From positions 277,081-341,080 of the forward strand of contig JAWHQP010000002.1 in the NCBI GenBank assembly GCA_032586195.1: a stretch of DNA of 64,000 nucleotides, read 5' to 3'. Shown here piece by piece: positions 1 to 7,701 of the stretch; within the stretch, counting starts at the first letter, position 1; each line of letters begins with the position of its first letter. Origin of the DNA: JAWHQP01 sp032586195 (GTDB taxonomy: Bacteria > Pseudomonadota > Gammaproteobacteria > Enterobacterales > Pasteurellaceae). The translations under genes and the position numbers were made by a program. Below the pieces are notes generated by a model. That model was not told the origin of the DNA, did not search any database, and was given only the letters and a program-made list of their open reading frames with translations.

Positions 1-285
1 GAAAAAGAAGTCGTTACGGTAGATGAAATCGCTGTGTTGGGCAAAAACGATATTATTTTAGATATACGCAGCCCCGAAGAACAGGAGGAAAAGCCGTTCC
101 AATCAGACAGCCACGAGGTACGCCATTTGCCGTTCTACAAATTGTCCTCACAATTTGCCGACTTGGATCAAAGCAAAAATTATGTGCTTTATTGCGAACG
201 CGGCGTAATGAGCCGCCTGCAGGCGTTATATCTGAAAGAAAACGGCTTTAATAACGTGCGGGTGTTTGCTAAACGAGAAAAATAA
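1..285 (+). CDS. thiI: ThiI, C-terminal rhodanese domain (5' truncated by window edge)
   Basis: The reading frame is open from base 1 and encodes the last 94 residues of ThiI, the tRNA 4-thiouridine synthase that also supplies sulfur for thiamine thiazole synthesis. What is visible is the C-terminal rhodanese-like domain: a strand with DIRSPEEQ, then LPFYKLS, then the sulfur-carrying loop YCERGVMSR with the persulfide cysteine, then a GFNNVRVF ending typical of enterobacterial-type ThiI. The ATP-binding and THUMP domains lie upstream, outside the window. The GTG at base 34 is internal and not a start. The gene ends in a hairpin shared with the convergent YvcK-like gene. Confidence 0.93.
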   Translation, partial: EKEVVTVDEIAVLGKNDIILDIRSPEEQEEKPFQSDSHEVRHLPFYKLSSQFADLDQSKNYVLYCERGVMSRLQALYLKENGFNNVRVFAKREK

Positions 286-289
286 ACTG

Positions 290-354
290 AAAGCGCGGTG
301 CTGAATTTCCGAGTTTTTGAACTTGCAAAACTCAAAAAGTCAGCACCGCGCTTT
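290..354. terminator. Bidirectional hairpin from an inverted pair of variant uptake signals
   Basis: A 15-base arm beginning AAAGCGCGGTGCTGA (290-304) is mirrored at 340-354. It sits between two converging genes. The arms are the uptake signal with T changed to C (AAAGCGCGGT), and both arms carry the same change, so pairing is kept. Confidence 0.75.
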
Positions 355-362
355 AATACCAC

Positions 363-1295
363 TCACGTCTGTGTCAACTCTGCCACTAGATCGTCAATCG
401 CGCGGCAGAGTAAATTGCGGTCGTGGCGGTAGGAACAATCTTCGGCGTTGAGTTCGCGCGCCATTACTTTCAGTCTCGAGAGCCTGTCGCCGTGGTCGAG
501 GAATTTAGGTTGTGTAATAACGCCGTCGATAATATCCGCTCCCACCGTTTTGTGAATCCACTCCACCCGATCGTAAATGGTCAGTGATCCCGCCGCACTG
601 CGTTCGAGAGCGAGATTATCAATAAAGATTTTTATTGCCTGACTTTGGCGTAATGTTTCCGCCACTTCGTCTAACAATAAAGGCGGCATAATACTGGTTA
701 AAAAACTGCCGGGGCCGATTAACACCAGCTCCGCTTTTCGCAATGCTTCAACCGCTTCTTGTGTGGCTTTCACTTTGGGGGCGAGATAGAGGGAGGCGGG
801 TGGTACATAGAGATGATCAATATCCACTTCGCCGACGATGAATTCGCCGTTTTTCAGCACCGCACCTAAATCCACCGGCGTGTCGGACATCGGCATGATG
901 TAAGAGCGCACCCTGAGAAAGTTGCGGATCAGATTGATTGCTTCCGTGGGACGGATTTGCATATCGGCGAGCGCGGCGAGAATGAGATTGCCGAGGTTGT
1001 GTCCCGCCAGATCGCCCGTGCCGCTGAAACGATATTCAAACACGGCGGAAGCGGTGGTGGGTCTGGCAATGATTTGGGTTAAACAATTACGCAGATCACC
1101 CCAGGCAATGCCGCCCTGCTGTAGCCGAATACGTCCCGTCGAGCCGCCGTTATCGGTTGTTGCCACAATGCCGGAGAGCTTTTCCTGCATAAAACTCAAT
1201 GCGGACATTACCCGTCCTAGGCCGTGCCCGCCGCCGATAGCGACAATGTGATGAAGATTTCTGATATGGTTATAATTATTTGGCCGTCTAGCCAT
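363..1295 (-). CDS. YvcK/YbhK-family protein (CofD-like fold, 'gluconeogenesis factor')
   Basis: A 310-residue cytosolic protein of the CofD/YvcK family, which binds UDP-sugars in Bacillus and is linked to growth on gluconeogenic carbon and to cell shape; the role in gammaproteobacteria (YbhK) is poorly defined. An N-terminal glycine-rich loop (IGGGHGLGRVMSAL, about residues 20-34) is followed by ATTDNGGSTGRIR and GDLRNCL, both family signatures, and IGPGSFLTSIMP occurs in the C-terminal half. A start at 1295 has AAGGGG upstream. The gene is monocistronic and converges on thiI. Assignment to the family is firm; the reaction is not known. Confidence 0.88.
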   Translation of the reverse strand: MARRPNNYNHIRNLHHIVAIGGGHGLGRVMSALSFMQEKLSGIVATTDNGGSTGRIRLQQGGIAWGDLRNCLTQIIARPTTASAVFEYRFSGTGDLAGHNLGNLILAALADMQIRPTEAINLIRNFLRVRSYIMPMSDTPVDLGAVLKNGEFIVGEVDIDHLYVPPASLYLAPKVKATQEAVEALRKAELVLIGPGSFLTSIMPPLLLDEVAETLRQSQAIKIFIDNLALERSAAGSLTIYDRVEWIHKTVGADIIDGVITQPKFLDHGDRLSRLKVMARELNAEDCSYRHDRNLLCRAIDDLVAELTQT

Positions 1296-1505
1296 AAGCT
1301 AACCCCTTAAATAAAAATACTAGAAATATGACAAATATATTAACAAAAAATTTTCAGATGTTTTTAAATAAATTTTGAACGGTGTTTTTACCGTGTAAAG
1401 TATTTTTACGTTACGTTATATATTTTCGTATATAATTGATTTTAAAGAATTTTCTTATTTTTATACCTAGATCAAAGTAATTTGTCTATTTGCTATTGTG
1501 GCGGG

Positions 1506-1536
1506 CGGATTTGTTCCTTACAATAGGACAAATTCG
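1506..1536 (+). other. AT-rich hairpin followed by a short T run in the moaA upstream region
   Basis: GGATTTGTTCC and GGACAAATTC pair across TTACAATA and are followed by GTTTTATT. This looks like a weak intrinsic terminator or a structured element about 150 bases before moaA, upstream of the riboswitch-like leader. The rest of the 390-base gap (1296-1505) is AT-rich and shows one more small hairpin (ACGGT/ACCGT, about 1379-1395) and no open reading frame. Confidence 0.4.
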
Positions 1537-1584
1537 TTTTATTGTACCGAGCTTGTGTTCCTAAGTTGCAAATACTGAATTTGA

Positions 1585-1675
1585 AATATGGAAGCAATGC
1601 CAGCGGTCGATCGGTTATTAAACGGGCGACTGCTCAGGGATAATGTTGGAAACGGCTTATCCTCTCATCTTTAGA
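1585..1675 (+). promoter_or_regulatory. Candidate Moco (molybdenum cofactor) riboswitch leader of moaA
   Basis: The 90 bases before moaA are GC-richer than the DNA upstream and fold locally. GGATAA (about 1638) pairs with TTATCC across a loop containing GGAAAC, and CTCTCATCTTT follows. This layout resembles the Moco RNA motif found before moaA in gammaproteobacteria, which is known to lower moaA expression when cofactor is present. The match is by eye from memory; no covariance search was run. The ribosome-binding site (AGAAAGG) lies just after the fold, so translational control would be possible. Confidence 0.5.
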
Positions 1676-1685
1676 AAGGTATCAA

Positions 1686-2699
1686 ATGCACAATATTCCA
1701 ATTAAAAACGTTGGCGGCGCCCGGCTGGTCGATGCGTTCCAACGCGAATACTACTATCTGCGAATGTCCGTTACCGACGTTTGTAATTTTCGCTGCACTT
1801 ATTGTTTGCCGGATGGCTATCATCCGAATGGTGACAAAGACAAATTCCTCGGTGTGAATGAGATCCGTCGGGTAGTGCAGGCCTTTGCCGCCATGGGCAC
1901 GCAAAAGGTGCGTCTCACCGGCGGCGAACCGACCCTTCGCAAAGATTTTCTTGAGATTGTGGAAAATATCCGCAAGGTTGACGGCATTCATACCGTCGCG
2001 CTGACCACCAACGGCTATCGCATGGCGAAAGAGGTGGAGCAGTGGCGGAAAGCCGGTATCACTTCCATCAATGTCAGCGTGGATAGCCTTGATTCTCGCA
2101 TGTTCCGCACGATTACCGGCGAAAACAAATTTCATGAAGTAATGTTGGGTATCGATCGGGCCTTTGCCTGTGGTTATCGCAAGATAAAGGTGAATTCCGT
2201 ACTGATGAAGAATTTAAACGATAATGAATTCGACCGGTTTCTGCAGTGGGTGAAAGATCGCCCGATTCAGATGCGTTTTATTGAATTAATGCAGACGGGC
2301 GAGATGAATTCTTTTTTTCAGAAACATCATCTTTCAGGGCAGATTTTAGCGGAGAAATTACGGCGGTCAGGCTGGCAATTACAGCCGAAAGGCATAACGG
2401 ACGGCCCGGCTAAGGTGTTTAGTCACCCCGATTATGTGGGCGAAATCGGCTTAATTATGCCTTATGAGGAGAATTTCTGTGCAAGCTGTAACCGTCTGCG
2501 TGTTTCTTCTAAAGGAAAACTGCATCTCTGCCTATTCGGAGAGGAAGGCGTTGAATTGCGCGATTTACTGCATTCGGATGATCAGCAGCTGGTGCTGCAA
2601 GCGCGCCTATATGCCGCCTTACAAAACAAACGGGCCCATCATTTTCTGCATGATGGCAACAGTGGCGTGCGTACCAATCTTGCTTCTATCGGCGGTTAA
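1686..2699 (+). CDS. moaA: GTP 3',8-cyclase MoaA
   Basis: A radical-SAM enzyme of 337 residues that begins molybdopterin synthesis by rearranging GTP to 3',8-cyclo-GTP, which MoaC then converts to cPMP. The N-terminal cluster CNFRCTYC binds the SAM-cleaving 4Fe-4S centre. A second cysteine set in the C-terminal part (CASCNRL ... LHLCLFG) binds the GTP-side cluster. RLTGGEPT and the C-terminal GG tail needed for activity are present (ends ASIGG). It is the first gene of a moaACDE operon, and the start has AGAAAGG upstream. Length is normal for the family. Confidence 0.96.
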   Translation: MHNIPIKNVGGARLVDAFQREYYYLRMSVTDVCNFRCTYCLPDGYHPNGDKDKFLGVNEIRRVVQAFAAMGTQKVRLTGGEPTLRKDFLEIVENIRKVDGIHTVALTTNGYRMAKEVEQWRKAGITSINVSVDSLDSRMFRTITGENKFHEVMLGIDRAFACGYRKIKVNSVLMKNLNDNEFDRFLQWVKDRPIQMRFIELMQTGEMNSFFQKHHLSGQILAEKLRRSGWQLQPKGITDGPAKVFSHPDYVGEIGLIMPYEENFCASCNRLRVSSKGKLHLCLFGEEGVELRDLLHSDDQQLVLQARLYAALQNKRAHHFLHDGNSGVRTNLASIGG

Positions 2700-2720
2700 T
2701 TTTTTTTCATTGATTTTAAT

Positions 2721-3200
2721 ATGACGACATTTACCCATATCAACAGCAACGGCGAAGCCAATATGGTTGACATATCCGCCAAACGGGAAACCGTGCGCGA
2801 GGCACGGGCCGAGGCGTTTGTGACCATGTCGGCGGAAACGTTGAACATGATTATTTCCGGCGATCATCACAAGGGCGACGTGTTCGCCACAGCCCGTATC
2901 GCCGGTATTCAAGCGGCCAAACGCACTTGGGAATTAATCCCGCTTTGCCATCCGTTATTATTATCCAAGGTTGAAGTGAGCCTTGAGGCTTTGTCTGCGA
3001 CCAATCAGGTACGTATCGAAAGCCTGTGCCGATTAACCGGCAAAACGGGCGTGGAAATGGAAGCCTTGACCGCTGCCGGCGTGGCCGCTCTGACCATTTA
3101 CGATATGTGCAAGGCCGTGCAAAAAGACATCGTGATTTCCGGCTTGCGTTTATTGGAAAAGAGTGGCGGTAAATCCGGGCACTTTAAGGTGGAAACATGA
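2721..3200 (+). CDS. moaC: Cyclic pyranopterin monophosphate synthase MoaC
   Basis: The 159-residue second enzyme of molybdopterin synthesis, converting 3',8-cyclo-GTP to cPMP. The N-terminus carries the conserved MVDISAKRETVREA stretch, followed by IPLCHPLLLSKV with the catalytic histidine region and GVEMEALTA, then MCKAVQKD with the active-site aspartate/lysine region. It starts 21 bases after moaA and overlaps moaD by four bases (ATGA), so translational coupling is likely. No moaB gene is present between moaA and moaC, unlike E. coli. Confidence 0.96.
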   Translation: MTTFTHINSNGEANMVDISAKRETVREARAEAFVTMSAETLNMIISGDHHKGDVFATARIAGIQAAKRTWELIPLCHPLLLSKVEVSLEALSATNQVRIESLCRLTGKTGVEMEALTAAGVAALTIYDMCKAVQKDIVISGLRLLEKSGGKSGHFKVET

Positions 3201-3442
3201 TAAAAGTATTATTTTTCGCTCAGACCAGAGAATTAATCGGGCAGGAACAGATTGAACTTGACAACGAATTTGCCACCGTCGAGGCGTTGCGTCGGTATCT
3301 CAGTGCAAAGGGGGACAAATGGGCGTTAGCTTTAGAATCAGGCAAATTATTAGCGGCAATCAATCAAACCCTTATGCCGTTAGACACCGCTATTCGGGAC
3401 GGCGATGAAATCGCTTTCTTCCCGCCTGTGACCGGAGGCTGA
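3197..3442 (+). CDS. moaD: Molybdopterin synthase small subunit MoaD
   Basis: An 81-residue ubiquitin-fold sulfur carrier. The C-terminal end FFPPVTGG supplies the double glycine that is adenylated and thiocarboxylated, then donates sulfur to cPMP inside the MoaD-MoaE complex. The start overlaps the moaC stop and the stop lies one base before the moaE start, so the subunits of the synthase are translated together. Confidence 0.95.
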   Translation: MIKVLFFAQTRELIGQEQIELDNEFATVEALRRYLSAKGDKWALALESGKLLAAINQTLMPLDTAIRDGDEIAFFPPVTGG

Positions 3443-3443
3443 T

Positions 3444-3896
3444 ATGGAAAATGTACTAATCTCGATACAGCCGCAGACCTTTGATCAGAATGCTGTTTAT
3501 CAATGGATTGCCGAACCGCATTGCGTCGGGGCGGCAGTGATTTTTGTCGGCAAGGTGCGTGATTTGAATTTAGGCGACGCGGTTTCCGGTCTGTATCTGG
3601 AGCATTATCCCGCCATGACGGGAAAAGCTTTGCGGGCGATCGTTACGGAAGCGCGGCAGCGTTGGGATATTCAGCGTGTGGCGGTGATTCATCGAGTGGG
3701 ATTATTGCACGCGGGTGACGAAATCGTCTTGGTCGGCGTGAGTTCCGCCCATCGCGCCGATGCCTATCATGCTAACGAATTTATTATGGATTATCTCAAA
3801 ACCAAAGCGCCGTTCTGGAAAAAAGAACAAACCGATAAAGGTGAACGCTGGATTGAAAGCCGTCACAGTGATAAGCTGGCGGCAGAAAAATGGTAA
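3444..3896 (+). CDS. moaE: Molybdopterin synthase catalytic subunit MoaE
   Basis: A 150-residue large subunit of molybdopterin synthase, which inserts two sulfurs from MoaD thiocarboxylate into cPMP. Family motifs seen are GAAVIFVGKVRD near residue 30, LEHYPAMT, HRVGLLHAGDEIVLVGVSSAHR, and the catalytic lysine pair region FIMDYLKTKAPFWKKE. It is the last gene of the moa operon. No moeA, mob or molybdate transporter gene lies in the window. Confidence 0.95.
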   Translation: MENVLISIQPQTFDQNAVYQWIAEPHCVGAAVIFVGKVRDLNLGDAVSGLYLEHYPAMTGKALRAIVTEARQRWDIQRVAVIHRVGLLHAGDEIVLVGVSSAHRADAYHANEFIMDYLKTKAPFWKKEQTDKGERWIESRHSDKLAAEKW

Positions 3897-3914
3897 GCGC
3901 TAATAGTCTGCGCT

Positions 3915-3924
3915 AAAGTGCGGT
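3915..3924 (+). repeat. DNA uptake signal sequence, moaE-recB gap
   Basis: AAAGTGCGGT followed by the AT-rich tract typical of the extended signal. It is a lone copy with no inverted partner nearby. Confidence 0.85.
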
Positions 3925-4015
3925 GCTAAAAATCGAAGTTTTGCGCATTTTCATAGGAAATTTTTCCTAAACATACTAAAATGCCGATATTGTTTTTTCA
4001 CAGGGCAGCGAAGTC

Positions 4016-7000
4016 ATGACGGCAGCAAACATCACCGCACTTGATCCTCTTTCCACACCACTTAACTCGACGGTTTTAATCGAAGCCTCGGCAGGCACGG
4101 GAAAAACCTATACCATCGCCTCTCTTTATCTGCGGCTATTGCTGAAAGCAGGGCAGAACAGCTTTTCCCGGCCGTTAACCGTGGATCAGATTTTAGTGGT
4201 CACCTTCACCGAGGCAGCGACGCAGGAATTGCGGGAGCGTATCCGTCAGCGTATCCATCTCGCCAAGCAACAGTTAATTACCTATCGGGATGAACAAAAT
4301 AAGCATATTTTCTGTGATGAAACCGCTATTTTAGCGGATTTGGTGGATGAACTGGATCTCGCCGCCGCCATTCGACAGCTGCATTTAGCGGAACAGAGCA
4401 TGGATTTGGCTTCCATTTATACCATTCATAGTTTCTGCCGTCGTATGCTGCTGCAATATGCCTTCAATTCGGGTATTCATTTCCAATTGGAACTGTTGTC
4501 GGAGGAAGGCGGCAACGCTTTGCTGGAACGGTTCGCTCATCAATATTGGCGTGAGCAGTTTTATGATTTGCCCTTTAATCTGACTAATTTTATTCATCAA
4601 TATTTAGTCTCGCCAAAATCCGTGGTGTCGGTAATTAAATCCTTCGTGACAGGCAAATCCTTTCAGGTTGAAATTGATGATAAGTCTTTGCTTGAACTGC
4701 CGTTAACCGACTTGCTGCATCAGCATATCGGACAAGGATTATTCCTGATTGATCGACTGAAAACCGAGTGGCTGGCGGCGGAACAGGAAATTATCGCCCT
4801 AATCGACCAAGCTAAAGGAAAAAAATGGTTGAAAGGGGCTTCTTATAAAGCGAATCATCTGGTGCAGCGTTACGCCGTTATTCACAGTTGGGCGCAGGAT
4901 CCGATAAACTTGAGCCTTCCCGACGCGATGAGGAAATATTTCAGTCAAACTCAGATCAACGAATCTTTTTTAACCGGGCAGAGTTCCGTAGAACATAAGG
5001 TGTTTTCCCTGGTGGATCAGGCGCTGGCAGTGGATTTCCGTTTATATAAGAACCTGTTGCTGTATCATTATTTACGCTATTTGCAGCAAGAAATGGCGGC
5101 GTATAAGCGTAATCACAGCGAAAAAGGGTTTGATGATTTGCTGCGATTATTAAACGAGGCGTTGCAGTCGGCTCAGGGCGAACAGCTCGCTCAGCTTATC
5201 CGCCATCAGTATCCCTTTGCCATGATCGACGAATTTCAGGATACGGACGAGCAGCAGTATCAAATTTTCCACAAAATCTATATCGAAGAAAGCCAAGGTG
5301 AAAAGGGCTTTTTGATGATTGGTGATCCGAAGCAGGCTATTTATCAGTTCCGCGGAGCGGACATTTTTACTTATCTGAAAGCGGCAAAGCAGGCACGGCA
5401 TAGCTTCACTTTAGCTAAAAATTTCCGTTCCAATCCGCAGTTGATCGATTGTGTAAACCGCTTTTTTGATTTTTCTTCACCACAGCCGTTTTTCTATCAA
5501 GATATTCATTTTTCCCCGGTAAAAGCGGGTAAACCGCAGCCGCATTTTGTAGTGAACGATAAAGCTGAGCCGATGCTTGGCTTTTATGTGACGGAGAGCG
5601 GAGGCAAAGAAGCGCTGGCCGAACTATGTGCCGCCTCGATTTCACGCTGGCTTGCCCTGCCGCGGGTCGGATTTCGGCAAAATGAGGCGTTTGAGCCTGT
5701 TTGCCCCAAGGATATTGCCGTGCTGGTGCGTTCGTGGCATGAAGCCCAGCTGGTCAAAGACGCCTTGCAGAAGTACGGTATCTCTTCAGTGTATCTGTCG
5801 GACAGAAGCAATGTGTTTGACAGCCGGGAGGCACGGGATTTACAGCTGATTCTGCAGGCCTGTCTGAATCCGTTCAGCGAACGCCCGATTCTGAACGCCG
5901 TTGCTACCTCGATTTTTGCCTTAAACAGTGCGGAAATTCAGCATATCAAGCAGAATGAAAATGAATGGGAGCAATGGGTGGAACGCTTTGTAGGTTATCA
6001 ACAGATCTGGCATAGACAGGGTGTATTGGCGATGTTGCACCGGCTGTTCCGCGCAGAAAATATCCCGCAAAAATTGGTTACTCAAAGCAACGGCGAACGC
6101 CGTATCACCGATTTATTCCACTTGGCTGAATTACTTCAGCAGGCCTCCGCCTTAAATGAAAGCGATGCCGCCTTGGTGCGCTGGCTGGAACGGCAGATTC
6201 AGGGAGAAGAGCGCAGCGACGAACAGCAAATTCGGCTGGAAAGCGAGCAGGAGCTGGTCAAAATTGTCACTGTTCATAAATCCAAAGGGCTGGAATATGG
6301 CGTAGTATGGCTGCCGTTTGTTGCCGCCAATGCAAAGGGTAATCGCTATGAATTGCCTACCTATCACGCGGGAACGGATGATCAGATCTATTGGGATATA
6401 CAAGGTACGCGGGGTGATGTGGTGCAAAAAGAAGCGTTGGCGGAAGAAATGCGGTTGTTTTACGTGGCATTGACCCGAGCCAAAAGCCATATCGCCTTTG
6501 GCGTGCCCAGCCTGATTAGCAAGCGTTCCGGAGCATGGAGTGCGTTTTTATACAGTCTCAGCCCGGATACTGTCGGACAGACGTTAAGTTTACCCGCCGA
6601 TCAGAATATGTCCGAGTTGCTGGAAAAGTTCAGCCGACGAATGCCCGCGGGAGCTATGGCGATTTATCCGGCGGAGGAGGTGCAGGGCATCCCCTTTGCG
6701 TCGGTGCCGGCGGATAACGCTTTGCAGGCGGCGGAATTTCACGGCAAGATTGAACGGGATTGGCAGGTGACCAGCTTTACCGCGCTTAGTGCAATGCACG
6801 ATTGGAATCGTCAGCCGGAGAAAAAAAATGCGAATGACACCATGAGTGAAAGTACGGTGCTGTTTTCGGCAGTTTTGGATCAAGCGAAAGATTTGGATAT
6901 CATGCAGGATGTCATTGAAGATGATAACGGCGTGAGTGACAATGTCACGCAGACAACGGTTTATCCTGTCCGCCGCTCGCCTTTTGATTTCCCGCACGGG

Positions 7001-7693
7001 GCGAACGTGGGGACGGAGCTGCACCGTTATTTTGAACAAAATACCTTTCGGCAGGTGAATATTCAAGCGGTAGAACAGCTATGTACCGCCTTGCAGCTGG
7101 ATGAAAGCTGGCTGGCGCCTACCGCGGCCTGGTTGGATAATATTTTGCACACGCCGCTTACGGCTGAAAAAAATCTCGAAAACAACACCGCACTTTCCTT
7201 TTCGTTAAGCTCGCTTGCCGAGCAGAATTGTCTGAAAGAAATGCAGTTTTATCTGAAACTGGAAGATAAATTCGATACCGTCGAATTTAACCGATTACTG
7301 CGGCAATATCACCATTTGCCGACGGAAGGCTATCGCCTTGACGAGGTGCGGGGCTTGGTTCGGGGCTTTATCGATCTGGTGTTCCGTCACGAGGGCAGAT
7401 ACTACATTCTGGATTATAAATCCAATTTTCTGGACGCATCCCAACAGTCTTATCAGGCGGAGCAGCTTAAGCAGGCGATGCTTCACAGCCATTACGACTT
7501 ACAATATTTGCTGTATAGCGTTGCCTTGCACCGTTATCTGCGGCAGCGTGATCCCGATTACCGCTATGAAAGCCATTTCGGCGGCGTCATTTATGCTTTT
7601 TTGCGTGGCATGAACGGCGAGAATGCCGATTATGGTATCTATACGGATGTGCCGCATGCCGAGCTGATTTATCAATTAGAGCAATTATTTTAG
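4016..7693 (+). CDS. recB: Exonuclease V (RecBCD) beta subunit RecB
   Basis: A 1225-residue helicase-nuclease that works with RecC and RecD in double-strand-break repair and degradation of linear foreign DNA. Walker A is EASAGTGKTY near residue 24, superfamily-1 motif Ia is VVTFTEAATQELRERI, Walker B is IDEFQDTDEQQ, and the motif V/VI regions are IVTVHKSKGLEYGVVWLP and LFYVALTRAK. The C-terminal nuclease domain has GTELHRYFE, GFIDLVF and the catalytic LDYKSN. Slightly longer than E. coli RecB (1180). recD follows 8 bases later; recC is not in the window. An uptake signal inside the gene (7187-7196) encodes the NTALS stretch of a linker. Confidence 0.96.
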   Translation: MTAANITALDPLSTPLNSTVLIEASAGTGKTYTIASLYLRLLLKAGQNSFSRPLTVDQILVVTFTEAATQELRERIRQRIHLAKQQLITYRDEQNKHIFCDETAILADLVDELDLAAAIRQLHLAEQSMDLASIYTIHSFCRRMLLQYAFNSGIHFQLELLSEEGGNALLERFAHQYWREQFYDLPFNLTNFIHQYLVSPKSVVSVIKSFVTGKSFQVEIDDKSLLELPLTDLLHQHIGQGLFLIDRLKTEWLAAEQEIIALIDQAKGKKWLKGASYKANHLVQRYAVIHSWAQDPINLSLPDAMRKYFSQTQINESFLTGQSSVEHKVFSLVDQALAVDFRLYKNLLLYHYLRYLQQEMAAYKRNHSEKGFDDLLRLLNEALQSAQGEQLAQLIRHQYPFAMIDEFQDTDEQQYQIFHKIYIEESQGEKGFLMIGDPKQAIYQFRGADIFTYLKAAKQARHSFTLAKNFRSNPQLIDCVNRFFDFSSPQPFFYQDIHFSPVKAGKPQPHFVVNDKAEPMLGFYVTESGGKEALAELCAASISRWLALPRVGFRQNEAFEPVCPKDIAVLVRSWHEAQLVKDALQKYGISSVYLSDRSNVFDSREARDLQLILQACLNPFSERPILNAVATSIFALNSAEIQHIKQNENEWEQWVERFVGYQQIWHRQGVLAMLHRLFRAENIPQKLVTQSNGERRITDLFHLAELLQQASALNESDAALVRWLERQIQGEERSDEQQIRLESEQELVKIVTVHKSKGLEYGVVWLPFVAANAKGNRYELPTYHAGTDDQIYWDIQGTRGDVVQKEALAEEMRLFYVALTRAKSHIAFGVPSLISKRSGAWSAFLYSLSPDTVGQTLSLPADQNMSELLEKFSRRMPAGAMAIYPAEEVQGIPFASVPADNALQAAEFHGKIERDWQVTSFTALSAMHDWNRQPEKKNANDTMSESTVLFSAVLDQAKDLDIMQDVIEDDNGVSDNVTQTTVYPVRRSPFDFPHGANVGTELHRYFEQNTFRQVNIQAVEQLCTALQLDESWLAPTAAWLDNILHTPLTAEKNLENNTALSFSLSSLAEQNCLKEMQFYLKLEDKFDTVEFNRLLRQYHHLPTEGYRLDEVRGLVRGFIDLVFRHEGRYYILDYKSNFLDASQQSYQAEQLKQAMLHSHYDLQYLLYSVALHRYLRQRDPDYRYESHFGGVIYAFLRGMNGENADYGIYTDVPHAELIYQLEQLF

Positions 7694-7701
7694 GAAAGAC
7701 T

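Noticed and set aside
922..1251. 109-codon frame antisense to the YvcK-like gene
   Set aside because: Lies wholly inside a conserved gene on the other strand and shows no family motif; a shadow frame.
1429..1490. Possible FNR or NarL sites before moaA
   Set aside because: AT-rich pieces match only one half of each consensus; not better than chance in this sequence.
6590..7066. 158-codon frame antisense to recB
   Set aside because: Composition follows the complement of the conserved recB nuclease region; no start context or motif.
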